Of a DNA stretch of 64,000 nt, positions 17,725 through 26,551 are shown in pieces (position 1 is the first letter of the stretch; each line of letters opens with the position of its first letter). The notes below the pieces were generated by a model that had not been told where the DNA came from, searched no databases, and was given only the letters and a program-made list of their open reading frames with translations. The translations under genes and the position numbers were made by a program. The DNA comes from JAPOXR01 sp965116115 (GTDB lineage Bacteria; Pseudomonadota; Alphaproteobacteria; Rhodobacterales; Rhodobacteraceae): assembly GCA_965116115.1 (NCBI GenBank), contig OZ220486.1:2542001-2606000 (forward strand), in the 5' to 3' direction.

Positions 17725-17774
17725 GACGCCCCTGCCCGGCTTCCAGCGCGCGCTGGAAGCCGGGCAGGGGCGTC
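17725..17774. repeat. perfect 50-bp palindrome
   Basis: Bases 17725-17749 are the exact reverse complement of 17750-17774 with no spacer (left arm starts GACGCCCCTGCCCGGC, centre GCGC/GCGC). It begins seven bases after the IS30 transposase stop. No U-run follows, so it is not a standard terminator. It could form a cruciform or a long RNA hairpin at the end of the transposase message. Confidence 0.95.
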
Positions 17775-18192
17775 CTCGAAAAATTTCCGGTCCCGTGCGG
17801 CGGCTCAGCGGCGGCTCGGGCCAGCCCCCCCCCGCTGAAACCGCCTGCGGACCGCTTGGAAGAGGCGGAGCTGAACTTTCCGGCTGCCGGCTGACCCCGG
17901 CCAGCGGCTGGATCACGACGGATTCCCGCCGCTCTCATGACCCGCGGCCGCCGGAAACGCATTTGCGGGGCGGCCGCGGCATCTGCTACAGCTTGATTCT
18001 GACAGAGAGCCGCCGGCTGAACCCGGTGATGCATTTCATTGTTGTACGGGCGATTTATATACAAGGAGATAGAGGTCATATATCATAAAACGGTTTTGCC
18101 AGATACTTCGACAACTATTCTGAAATAGCATCAGTATGTCGGGTCAAAAAATGTCTCGTTCCGCACATTTTTTCTGCCGGAACCGAAAGGCC

Positions 18193-18217
18193 ATGCATAC
18201 GATTTGTAAATTGAGCC
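18193..18217 (-). repeat. outer inverted repeat, right arm (25 bp)
   Basis: Exact reverse complement of 16580-16604, followed by TTA. The end AAAGGCCATGCATACG is also similar to the IS5-side repeat at 30886-30908. It lies about 150 bp beyond the right end of the IS30 copy, so it is not that element's own end. Confidence 0.85.
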
Positions 18218-18362
18218 TTACGATATAACCAATATCTACTGAAGCCGTTTTCGGCGCAGGCCTTCGGCCGGCCGCGTTAGCCGCTCCCGCGGTGGACCCT
18301 GTTCACAACTCGGCACAAATGGAGCAAAACACACCGATGTTTGAAAACACCCGCCGGCATCG

Positions 18363-18623
18363 TCACTCGCCTGAGAGTTCCATGCGCAGCGCATGGATGC
18401 GGTTCATGAATTCGGGAGACAAAGAGCTATAGACAAGCCGGTGCCGCTGAATCCGGGTTAGTCCATTGAATCGCTTTGAACAGAGAACCAGCCTGAAATG
18501 TGTCTCGCCGCTTTCGTTCCAGCCCGAATGGCCACGGTGCCGTTCGCTTTCATTTTCGACAATCAGCCTGCTCGGACGAAATTCCTCCTGCAGCCGGGTC
18601 ATTATCTGCTGTTCAATTGACAA
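18363..18623 (-). CDS. bolA: BolA family protein
   Basis: BolA proteins partner with monothiol glutaredoxins in iron-sulfur trafficking and affect morphology. The protein has the family core LIVENESERHRGHSGWNESG followed by THFRLVL and a helix RIQRHRLVYSSL, with the conserved His residues. The TTG at 18623 (TTG TCA ATT GAA) is chosen because GGGGGA lies about seven bases upstream and it gives the normal 86-aa length; the ATG at 18650 lacks a ribosome site. It is divergent from the J-domain, cobS, cobT row, a neighbourhood common in alphaproteobacteria. Confidence 0.88.
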   Translation of the reverse strand: MSIEQQIMTRLQEEFRPSRLIVENESERHRGHSGWNESGETHFRLVLCSKRFNGLTRIQRHRLVYSSLSPEFMNRIHALRMELSGE

Positions 18624-19288
18624 TATTCCGATCCCCCAAAGGTCTTGCATACAAGTTGAGATATGCCCTGACCACGCCCGACTAGCCTCCTCTTTTCGCA
18701 GCAGCCTAGACGCTTTGCTCCCGGCACAGCGGATGCACTGACCGGTCAGCGAGCACCGGCCGGCAGTACTTCCGCCGGCGTCAGACTATAGCAGATGTTG
18801 TGGGCAGCCGGCAAAGAGTTTCTGAATATCAACCGTCGTGATAAGCGCAGCTGGGTTTCCCAAGGGTGAACAAGGTGACCATTCTCGCCGGCGGCCCCGT
18901 CTGGCCGGGGAAGAAGATCTGGCAGTCTGACACAGCGGGAACGACAGCAAGCCGTGTTCGTTGGATTCCCTGATTCCCGGCTGCAGCATTTCCACTGAGA
19001 TTGCAGTAACGGCTTCAATCTGAACAATGATCCCGATCAAACTCCGAAATGCATAGCTTCAGGGAATGTCCCGAGGCTTGTGCCTGGAGGCGCTGTTCTG
19101 CGATCCAGCGAGTGCGGGCAATCTCACCTTCCGGAACGCGGCTGAGGATGATGCTCCGCCGGCGCACGAAAAATTCCGGCATTAAGAGTCCGCTCTTCAA
19201 ATCGCAGGCGCGGAGCATTAAGATGCACCCGGCTGGAATCCCGGCCGCGGAAAAGCCTTCTGTCTGGAGAGTTTTCTGATCCGAACCG
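18624..19288. other. gene-free stretch between bolA and the J-domain gene, with a solo IS30 end
   Basis: No gene recognised in about 660 bp. At 19038-19061 the sequence CAAACTCCGAAATGCAT plus AGCTTCA repeats the IS30 left end (16629-16652) with one mismatch over 24 bases but nothing else of the element, i.e. a solo end. Around 18955-18985 the complement reads as a RESGNP-like dispersed-repeat motif. The divergent promoters of bolA and the J-domain gene must lie here but no convincing boxes were identified. Confidence 0.45.
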
Positions 19289-19909
19289 ATGTCCGAACCG
19301 TCTGAATTCGACATATCAATTTCCGCCGACAAGCAGAGACGGCAGAAGGGCCGGCGCGCCATGACGGGCGCCGTGGAAACTTCGTCCCGCATATGCGGCC
19401 ATCCCGACTGCAAGCTCCAAGGGAGATACCGTGCGCCGAAATCACCGCAACAGCTTGATGAATTCTATTGGTTCTGTCGGAAACATGTCCGCGAGTACAA
19501 TCTCAAATGGAATTTTTTTGAAGAGCAGACCGAGGGCGGAGCCGCCGCGGCGGATGCGGAGCCGGCAAACAGCAGTTTCACAGAAAGACAGCGCCAAGCC
19601 CGCCAGCAGAAGGCTTGGCTGCGTCACGGAATCGAAGACCCTTTGGAAATCCTCGGGTCCAAGGGAACACGCCGAAACAGAGCGAGAGATGCCGGTCTCG
19701 CGCGCCTGACCCCGGACGAGAGGCGCGCGGTTCAGATTCTCGACGTGAAACCGTCGTGGAAAAAAGCCGAAATCCGGCACCGGTACACGTCGCTCGTGAA
19801 AGTCTACCACCCGGATCTGAACGGCGGATACAGAGAAGAAGAAGACCGGCTGCGCATGGTCATATGGGCTTGGGACCAAATCAAAAACAGCAGACACTTC
19901 TCCAGTTGA
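19289..19909 (+). CDS. J-domain (DnaJ-like) molecular chaperone
   Basis: 206-aa protein with the J domain at its C-terminus (about residues 145-200): helix RRAVQILDVKPSWKKAEIRHRY, then the HPD signature in YHPDLNGG, which stimulates DnaK ATPase. The N-terminal half contains two possible metal-binding Cys/His pairs (CGHPDCKLQG and FCRKH) and a charged linker. It lacks the G/F and zinc-finger domains of classical DnaJ, so it is a class III J protein with an unknown client. Upstream of cobS by about 130 bp, in the same direction, as in many alphaproteobacteria. ATG 19289 is the first in-frame start; a later ATG at 19361 is possible. Confidence 0.88.
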   Translation: MSEPSEFDISISADKQRRQKGRRAMTGAVETSSRICGHPDCKLQGRYRAPKSPQQLDEFYWFCRKHVREYNLKWNFFEEQTEGGAAAADAEPANSSFTERQRQARQQKAWLRHGIEDPLEILGSKGTRRNRARDAGLARLTPDERRAVQILDVKPSWKKAEIRHRYTSLVKVYHPDLNGGYREEEDRLRMVIWAWDQIKNSRHFSS

Positions 19910-20043
19910 TCGGATCAGAGCTGCAATGAGGCGGTTCAGGAACAAACGCCCGCCGCATTCACTTGTTCTTGCCAATTCCGCAGGATTTCTGCACAGGAAT
20001 CCGGCTCCGGCGGAATCGGCGGAAACCGTCTCAGGAGTCTCAG

Positions 20044-21030
20044 ATGGAAGGTTCAAACATGTTGACGACGGGTGAACCGGCGAACAAACTTTCAGTGCGC
20101 GAGGTTTTCGGCATTGACACATCAATGGAAGTGGAGGCATTCGCCGACCGCAGCGAACGCGTGCCCGACATTGATCCGGCTTATAAATTCGATCCGAACA
20201 CCACCCTCGCCATTCTCGCTGGGTTCATCCATAACCGCCGGGTCATGATTCAGGGCTATCACGGCACCGGAAAATCAACCCATATCGAGCAGGTCGCGGC
20301 CCGTCTCAACTGGCCCTGCGTCCGCGTCAATCTGGACAGCCACATCTCCCGCATTGATTTGATCGGCAAAGATCAGATCAAGCTCCGCGACGGCAAGCAG
20401 GTCACTGAATTCCAAGAAGGCATCCTGCCCTGGTCGCTCAGGAACCGGGTTGCGCTGGTCTTCGATGAATACGACGCCGGGCGCGCGGATGTGATGTTCG
20501 TCATTCAGCGTGTCCTCGAATCCGACGGCCGGTTGACTCTTCTTGACCAGAATGAAGTCATTACGCCGCATCCTCATTTCAGGATTTTCTCAACCACCAA
20601 CACCGTGGGCCTCGGAGACACTACCGGCCTTTATCACGGGACTCAGCAGATCAACCAAGGGCAGATGGACCGCTGGTCACTGGTCGCCACGTTGAATTAT
20701 CTGTCGCATGAAGCTGAGACACAGATCGTTCTCTCCAAGGCCCCCCGCTACAACACCCCGGAGGGCCGGAACACGGTCAGTTCGATGGTCCGCGTCGCCG
20801 GCCTGACGCGCACGGCGTTCATGAACGGCGACCTCTCGACCGTCATGAGTCCAAGGACCGTCATCGCCTGGGCCGAAAACGCCGAAATCTTCAACAGCGG
20901 CGGCTATGCGTTCCGCTTGAGTTTTCTGAATAAATGTGACGAACTCGAACGCCCGACAGTGGCCGAAATGTATCAGCGCTGCTTCGGCGAAGAGCTCCCG
21001 GAAAGTGCGGCAACGGTCAATATCCGCTGA
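20044..21030 (+). CDS. cobS: cobaltochelatase subunit CobS
   Basis: MoxR-type AAA+ motor of the aerobic cobalt chelatase CobNST, which inserts cobalt into hydrogenobyrinate diamide for cobalamin synthesis. 328 aa. Walker A GYHGTGKST near residue 75, Walker B ALVFDEYDAG near residue 140, sensor IFSTTNTVG. The frame opens at 19963, but ATG 20044 has AGGAG seven bases upstream and matches the family N-terminus, so it is preferred. Followed by cobT after 25 bp. No cobN is present in the window. Confidence 0.95.
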   Translation: MEGSNMLTTGEPANKLSVREVFGIDTSMEVEAFADRSERVPDIDPAYKFDPNTTLAILAGFIHNRRVMIQGYHGTGKSTHIEQVAARLNWPCVRVNLDSHISRIDLIGKDQIKLRDGKQVTEFQEGILPWSLRNRVALVFDEYDAGRADVMFVIQRVLESDGRLTLLDQNEVITPHPHFRIFSTTNTVGLGDTTGLYHGTQQINQGQMDRWSLVATLNYLSHEAETQIVLSKAPRYNTPEGRNTVSSMVRVAGLTRTAFMNGDLSTVMSPRTVIAWAENAEIFNSGGYAFRLSFLNKCDELERPTVAEMYQRCFGEELPESAATVNIR

Positions 21031-21055
21031 ACGGAACTGGGACTAAAAGCCGCAG

Positions 21056-22915
21056 ATGGACGATCAGACATCAAAACGAACCGCTGATCCGGCGCAGTCA
21101 GTCGCCGTCTTCAAGAAGGCTCTGACCGAGACAACGCGCACAATCGCTGATGATGCCGAACTCGTGATCCGCTTCACGGCGGAACCGTCCGGCATTACGG
21201 GCGACACCGTTTGTCTTCCCCATATCGGCAGGCGCGCCGCCGCCGATGATATCCGGCTTGCGCGGGGCTTGGCGGACAGTTTCGGCCTGCGCCGCCGGCT
21301 GCACGATGAGCAGACCCATTCCCGTTACCTGCCGAGCGGCGAGACGGCCCGTGAGATGTATGAAGCCATGGAAACCGCCCGCTGCGAATCCATCGGCGCG
21401 AAACAGATGCCGGGAGCCGCGGCCAATATTGATTCCAAGATCGCGCATTCGGCCCGCAGCAAGGGGTACGGCAACCTGTATGAGCCAGAGAGCGCAGCTC
21501 TCGCCGACGCCCTGGGCTACTTGGTCCGCCGTCTCGCAACCGGACGGGAACTGCCGGCCGACGCGGCCCGCGTCCTCGGACTGTTCCGCCCGGAAATCGA
21601 GGCCCGCGCCGGCCAAAATCTGGAAGACATTCACGAAGTCATCAGCGATCAGGCCGGGTTCGCCCGATTCGCCCGCCGGCTGATCGGAGATCTGGGATTC
21701 GCCGATCAATTGGGCGAAGAACCTGACGAAACCAGGGATGATGCTTCCAACGAAGACCCCGGCGACGAGGAACTGGAGAGCGAAGGCAGCGAGAACCAAG
21801 AGCCGGAAAGCGAAGACCAGCCCCGACAAGAAAGCGCGGATGATGACGGGCCGGCAGAACAGCGGCTTGTTGAGGGAGACTCTGATAGCGCTGAGATTCT
21901 CGACGATGAAGATTCGCCGGGCGATTCTCTGTCCGAACTGCCGCTGCCGCCTTCAGAGGCTGATCCGGACTACCGCGTTTTCACAACCCGGTTTGATGAG
22001 GAAATACGCGCGGATGATCTGGCGGAGCCTCTTGAGCTGGAAAGGCTGCGGGCAAATCTTGACCAACAGCTGGAGCCGTTCAAGGATTCGGTCGGACGTC
22101 TGGCTAACAAACTGCAGCGGCGGCTGCTCGCGCAGCAGAACAGGCACTGGGAATTCGACAAAGACGAGGGAATACTTGATGCTGGAAGGCTGGCCCGTAT
22201 CGTGGCCGCGCCGACGACTCCGCTGTCATTCAAAATCGAGAAACAGACGGATTTCCGCGACACCGTCGTGACGCTTCTGCTCGACAATTCCGGTTCGATG
22301 CGTGGCCGGCCGATATCGATCGCGGCCGTCAGCACCGACATACTCGCTCGCACGCTGGAAAGATGTCAGGTCAAAGTGGAAATTCTCGGCTTCACCACGC
22401 GGGCTTGGAAAGGCGGGCAAAGCCGCGAAGGATGGACCGCCGCCGGAAGTCCGCGGGAGCCAGGGCGCTTGAACGACCTTCGGCACATTGTTTACAAAAG
22501 CGCGGATTCGCCTTGGCGGCGTTCGCGCGTCAATCTCGGCCTGATGATGAAAGAAGGACTTCTGAAAGAAAATATCGACGGCGAAGCCTTGGAGTGGGCT
22601 CACCGGAGACTGTCATGCCGCCAAGAATCGCGCAAGATACTGATGGTGATCTCGGACGGCGCTCCAGTGGATGACTCAACATTGAGCGCCAATCACCCGA
22701 CCTATCTTGAGAGACATCTTCGCAAGGTGATCATGATGATCTCAAAACGGCAAATCGTCGAACTGATCGCAATCGGAATTGGCCATGATGTGACCAGCTA
22801 TTACAACCAGGCTGTCACAATCGCCGATGTCGAACAACTCGCCGGAGCGATGACGGAACAACTCGCGGCTCTTTTTGAAACCAGCGGGACCGCGCGGCGG
22901 ACTGCCGCTATTTGA
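21056..22915 (+). CDS. cobT: cobaltochelatase subunit CobT
   Basis: VWA-domain partner of CobS in the cobalt chelatase. 619 aa: an N-terminal domain (to about residue 215), an acidic Asp/Glu-rich linker (about 220-305), and a C-terminal von Willebrand A domain from about residue 400. The metal-ion-dependent adhesion site DNSGSMRG (about residue 409) and the later SDGAPVDDS are intact. CobS-CobT ring assembly is inferred from family knowledge. Intergenic distance to cobS is 25 bp, so one operon. Confidence 0.95.
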   Translation: MDDQTSKRTADPAQSVAVFKKALTETTRTIADDAELVIRFTAEPSGITGDTVCLPHIGRRAAADDIRLARGLADSFGLRRRLHDEQTHSRYLPSGETAREMYEAMETARCESIGAKQMPGAAANIDSKIAHSARSKGYGNLYEPESAALADALGYLVRRLATGRELPADAARVLGLFRPEIEARAGQNLEDIHEVISDQAGFARFARRLIGDLGFADQLGEEPDETRDDASNEDPGDEELESEGSENQEPESEDQPRQESADDDGPAEQRLVEGDSDSAEILDDEDSPGDSLSELPLPPSEADPDYRVFTTRFDEEIRADDLAEPLELERLRANLDQQLEPFKDSVGRLANKLQRRLLAQQNRHWEFDKDEGILDAGRLARIVAAPTTPLSFKIEKQTDFRDTVVTLLLDNSGSMRGRPISIAAVSTDILARTLERCQVKVEILGFTTRAWKGGQSREGWTAAGSPREPGRLNDLRHIVYKSADSPWRRSRVNLGLMMKEGLLKENIDGEALEWAHRRLSCRQESRKILMVISDGAPVDDSTLSANHPTYLERHLRKVIMMISKRQIVELIAIGIGHDVTSYYNQAVTIADVEQLAGAMTEQLAALFETSGTARRTAAI

Positions 22916-23073
22916 CCGTTTCTGCATCACCGAATGGCTGGCAGTCTGTAATTTTCGTTTCGTATTGATGAGTAAAAAGAGTGAAGTAGATGCTCTTGGC
23001 TTGACGCTTCTGGTTCCGCTCCCAGTCTGCCTATGCCATCATTTCCGCTGCGCCTGACTCTTAGGAGATCCGT

Positions 23074-24855
23074 ATGGACACTGAATCTGATCCCCGTCCG
23101 GACCGGCTGCGGCTTCTGCGTGCGGAGCTCACGCGCCTTGAGATCGACGCCTTCCTGATTCCTGTCGCCGACCCGCACCAAGGATTTCCGCTCGCCGTCC
23201 GCGACCGGCGGCTTGAATGGCTGACGGGATTCTCCGGCACAGCGGGCACGGGCGCCGCCGGGCGGTCAGCCGCCGCTCTGTTTGTTGACGGCCGCTACGC
23301 GATCCAAGCCCGGATGCAGGCCGGAACCGACGACTTCGAGATCCGGGACTCCGGAATTTCCCGGATCAAGGAATGGGCAGAAAGCCGGATCCCGCACGGT
23401 TCACGTATCGGGATAGATCCGTGGCTGCATACCGACCAAGACGCAGAGAAGCTCAAGTCCGCTTTGACGGACTGGACCATCGTCTGCGTTGACAACCCGA
23501 TCGACAAGATCTGGAAAAACCGGCCGCCGCCGCCTCAAAGCCCCATGTTTCCACACGATGTAAGCTACGCAGGACAGTCCCGTGAGGATAAGATCAAGGA
23601 ATTGTCGCGGTTTCTGACTAAAGGCAATTTCGACTCCGCGGTTTTCACAAGCTCCGAAAGCATCGCTTGGCTGCTGAATCTGAGAGGCTCGGATATTGAC
23701 CGCAATCCTGTCAAACACGCATTCGCCGTCGTCAAACGGCAAGGGGACGTAACTTTGTGCGTCAATCTGCCGGACAGCGGCCATGAGGACTATTCATGGC
23801 TCGGGAGCCGCGTAAGCCTGCGCCCCCTTGATGAATTCGAACAAGTCGTCGAAGGGTTGTCGGGAAGAGTGTTCGCTGCTGACACGGCAACTCACTGGCT
23901 GGTGCGGAAACTGTCCGGAACCGGCGTCGAGCTCTGCCGCGGAACCGACCCGTGCGCCCTGCCGAAGGCACAGAAGAACAGCGTTCAGATCAACGGATTC
24001 GTTCAGTCCCATCTGAGAGACGGCGCGGCCATGGCTGAGTTTCTGGCTTGGCTGAATGAAAAGGCCGTTGCGGAAACCGTCACCGAACTCGAAGCCGCTG
24101 AAAAGCTGCTGGAGTTCCGGCGGCGATGCGGCTGCCTGCATGATATCAGTTTTAACACGATTTCCGCGGCCGGACCGAACGCCGCCATTGTTCATTACAG
24201 CGTAACGCCGGAGTCCAGCCGTGCGCTGAGGAACGGCGATCTTTATCTGACAGACTCCGGCGGACAGTACCGCGATGGAACAACCGACGTCACACGGAGC
24301 GTACCCATCGGCACGGTTTCGCCCACTCATATAAGAACTTACACTTTGATCCTGCGCGGCCTGATCGCGCTTTCAACCGCCCGATGGCCGGCAAACTCCA
24401 CTGGACGCGATCTTGACGTGATCGCCAGACAGTATCTGTGGCGGGAACAGCTGGATTACGCCCACGGCACCGGACACGGTGTAGGACACTTTCTTTCCGT
24501 CCATGAGGGGCCGGCGAACATCTCGCGCAAATCCGATGCGCCGCTGCGGGAAGGGATGGTGCTCTCAATCGAGCCCGGATGCTATTTCCGCGATGACTAC
24601 GGCATCCGTCTGGAAAATCTTGCCGCAGTCCGGGAATGCGATTTTCGCAGAGCCGGCCAGGAACAGCGGTTCCTGGAATTCCAGACTTTGACAATGGTTC
24701 CGTTTGACCGCCGGATGATCAGCGCCAGCCTGCTTTCAAATGAAGATATCGCTTGGCTTGACCGCTACCATTCAAGAGTCCTGTCGGCTCTGCGCGGACA
24801 GTGTTCGGAGACCGCGGGGGAATGGCTGGAATCAGCCTGCGCGCCGCTGCGGTGA
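23074..24855 (+). CDS. pepP: Xaa-Pro aminopeptidase, three-domain M24B family
   Basis: Removes N-terminal residues before proline. 593 aa, the long form with two creatinase-like N domains and a C-terminal M24 catalytic domain. Dinuclear metal ligands are visible: LTDSGGQYRDGTTD (two Asp), HGTGHGVGHFLSVHEGP (His), VLSIEPGCYF (Glu) and RLENLAAV (Glu). A GGAG-like AGGAGATCCGT sits before ATG 23074. Its last 91 bases overlap the 3' end of convergent recN. Gene symbol by family only; the eukaryote-like three-domain type is sometimes named separately. Confidence 0.9.
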   Translation: MDTESDPRPDRLRLLRAELTRLEIDAFLIPVADPHQGFPLAVRDRRLEWLTGFSGTAGTGAAGRSAAALFVDGRYAIQARMQAGTDDFEIRDSGISRIKEWAESRIPHGSRIGIDPWLHTDQDAEKLKSALTDWTIVCVDNPIDKIWKNRPPPPQSPMFPHDVSYAGQSREDKIKELSRFLTKGNFDSAVFTSSESIAWLLNLRGSDIDRNPVKHAFAVVKRQGDVTLCVNLPDSGHEDYSWLGSRVSLRPLDEFEQVVEGLSGRVFAADTATHWLVRKLSGTGVELCRGTDPCALPKAQKNSVQINGFVQSHLRDGAAMAEFLAWLNEKAVAETVTELEAAEKLLEFRRRCGCLHDISFNTISAAGPNAAIVHYSVTPESSRALRNGDLYLTDSGGQYRDGTTDVTRSVPIGTVSPTHIRTYTLILRGLIALSTARWPANSTGRDLDVIARQYLWREQLDYAHGTGHGVGHFLSVHEGPANISRKSDAPLREGMVLSIEPGCYFRDDYGIRLENLAAVRECDFRRAGQEQRFLEFQTLTMVPFDRRMISASLLSNEDIAWLDRYHSRVLSALRGQCSETAGEWLESACAPLR

Positions 24856-26531
24856 GGATCGGCTGCGGGATCAAGGCTCTGCGTATCCTTGAGCAATGAA
24901 GCAGCCGCGGCTTCGGCCTCGCCGGTGACGGTTTCCCCGGACAGCATTCTTGCGATTTCGTTGACCCTCTGCCGCCCTGACAAACGAACGACATTGGCTG
25001 ACGCCGTGCCCCGCGCCGCATGTTTTTCAATCCGCAGATGGCAGTCGCCGTAAGCTGCGACCTGCGGCGAATGGGTTACAGCCAGCACCTGTGTATCAGC
25101 TGCCAGCGAGCGGAGACGGCGGCCGACCGCATCTGCCGTGGCGCCGCCGACATCCCGGTCCACCTCGTCGAAAATCATGGTGATTCCGCTGTTCCGGGAT
25201 GTCAGACAGACTTTGAGAGCCAGCATGAAACGGGAAAACTCCCCGCCTGAGGCGATTTGATGGATGGGTCCGCTGGGAGTCGACGCATTGGTCGAAGCCG
25301 TAAACACCACCGAGTCCTGCCCGTCTGACCTTGCTTCCCGCGACGAAACATCAGCCCTGAAACGGGCCGCGTTCAGTTTCAATGCCGGAAGTTCTCCGCC
25401 GACCATTCTGTCAAGACGTTTCGCGGCAGCGCGCCGGATCGCGGAAAGTCTCCGCGCATGTTCGTGGTAATCCTGTTCCAGCCGCCTGACCCGGTCCGGG
25501 ATTTCACCGGCTTCCGCGATCTGGTCCCGCATCCGGTCCAACAGGGCGGTAAACTTCGCCGACAACTCCGTCAGACCGTCCGGCGGCGTGGAATGTTTCC
25601 GGGCCAGCCGGCGGATGGCGTGAAGGCGCTCCTCCACCCGCTCGACTTCATGCGGATCCGCATCGAATCGCGAACGTATTCCGTCGAGCAGCCGGCTGGC
25701 TTCGTTCAATTCGACTATGGCGCGGTCAACCGAGTCCGCCGCCTCGCGAACGCTGTCATTTTCACCGGCTCCAGCATTCTGCAGCCAGCGAATCGCATCG
25801 GATGCCTGCCCTTCGGCGCCGGAGGCGCCTATCGCTTCGGCAGCCCGCAGCAGGTCTTCCTGATGACGCAGGAAGGATTTCAGCTCCGACCGCCTGGCAC
25901 TGAGCCTCTCCTCTTCACCCGCTTGGGGGTTGAGATCATTGATTTCATCCAGAGCCTGGCGCAGAAAAGCCGTCTCATTTTCCGCCTCGGCGCGGCCGCG
26001 CTCCGCTCTATCCAAATCCGATTTCGCATCCTGCAGCTTCCGCCATGAGTCGCGCACTTGCCTCAGACTGACTCCGGCGTCCGCAAACGCATCAAGCAGC
26101 GCCCGGTGTTCAGACGGTTTCATTTGGCTTCGGCTTGAATCCTGGCCGTGCGACTCTATCAGAACATGCGCTAACCGGCTAAGGACTCCAGCGGTGCACC
26201 GGCTGTCGTTGACGAAACTCGAAATACGTCCAGACGGAGAGATGACACGCCGCAGGACCAGTTCTTCCATCGGCTGAATGGCGAATTCGTCCAATACCGC
26301 ATTCGCCGCGTGGCCGTCCGGCAGCCGGAAAACCGCGGCGGCTTCGCTGTTCCGGTTCATCGATGAAAATAATCCCGGAGATTTCCGTTCTCCGAGGACG
26401 AAACCGAGGCAGTCCAGCAGCATGGATTTGCCGGCCCCGGTCTCCCCCGTCAAAACATTCAGGCCGTCGCCGAATTCAATTTGCTGATTCTGAAAAAGAA
26501 GGACATTGCGGACAGACAGGCTAGCCAACAT
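24765..26531 (-). CDS. recN: DNA repair protein RecN
   Basis: SMC-like ATPase acting in double-strand break repair. 588 aa with Walker A GETGAGKS near residue 30, a long coiled-coil middle (about 150-360), the ABC signature ASGGEFSRFMLALK, and Walker B MIFDEVDRDVGG. ATG 26531 (MLASLSVRNVLLF) is chosen; the upstream 48 codons of open frame are not family-like. The C-terminal tail runs about 35 residues past the usual end (AASLLKDT) and overlaps pepP. It lies just downstream of bamD (20 bp gap), the usual alphaproteobacterial order. Confidence 0.95.
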   Translation of the reverse strand: MLASLSVRNVLLFQNQQIEFGDGLNVLTGETGAGKSMLLDCLGFVLGERKSPGLFSSMNRNSEAAAVFRLPDGHAANAVLDEFAIQPMEELVLRRVISPSGRISSFVNDSRCTAGVLSRLAHVLIESHGQDSSRSQMKPSEHRALLDAFADAGVSLRQVRDSWRKLQDAKSDLDRAERGRAEAENETAFLRQALDEINDLNPQAGEEERLSARRSELKSFLRHQEDLLRAAEAIGASGAEGQASDAIRWLQNAGAGENDSVREAADSVDRAIVELNEASRLLDGIRSRFDADPHEVERVEERLHAIRRLARKHSTPPDGLTELSAKFTALLDRMRDQIAEAGEIPDRVRRLEQDYHEHARRLSAIRRAAAKRLDRMVGGELPALKLNAARFRADVSSREARSDGQDSVVFTASTNASTPSGPIHQIASGGEFSRFMLALKVCLTSRNSGITMIFDEVDRDVGGATADAVGRRLRSLAADTQVLAVTHSPQVAAYGDCHLRIEKHAARGTASANVVRLSGRQRVNEIARMLSGETVTGEAEAAAASLLKDTQSLDPAADPHRSGAQADSSHSPAVSEHCPRRADRTLEW

Positions 26532-26551
26532 TGCGTTCCGCCTCAACTTTC

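Larger units (their letters stand above)
16629..18047 (+). mobile_element. IS30-family insertion sequence with inactivated transposase
   Basis: Left end CAAACTCCGAAATGCATC (16629-16646) and right end GATGCATTTC...GTTGTA (18028-18047) form an imperfect inverted repeat, about 13 of 18 matching. The left boundary is supported by a second copy at 59258, where similarity to this copy begins at the same bases. At about 1.4 kb it is longer than most IS30 members; the surplus is a 300-bp region after the transposase that holds a perfect palindrome and a run of nine C. The ends are inferred from repeat comparison and may be off by some bases. Confidence 0.7.

Noticed and set aside
17725..17774. palindrome as a rho-independent terminator
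   Set aside because: No T-run follows on the plus strand, and the zero-base loop is unlike normal terminators; listed as a repeat only.
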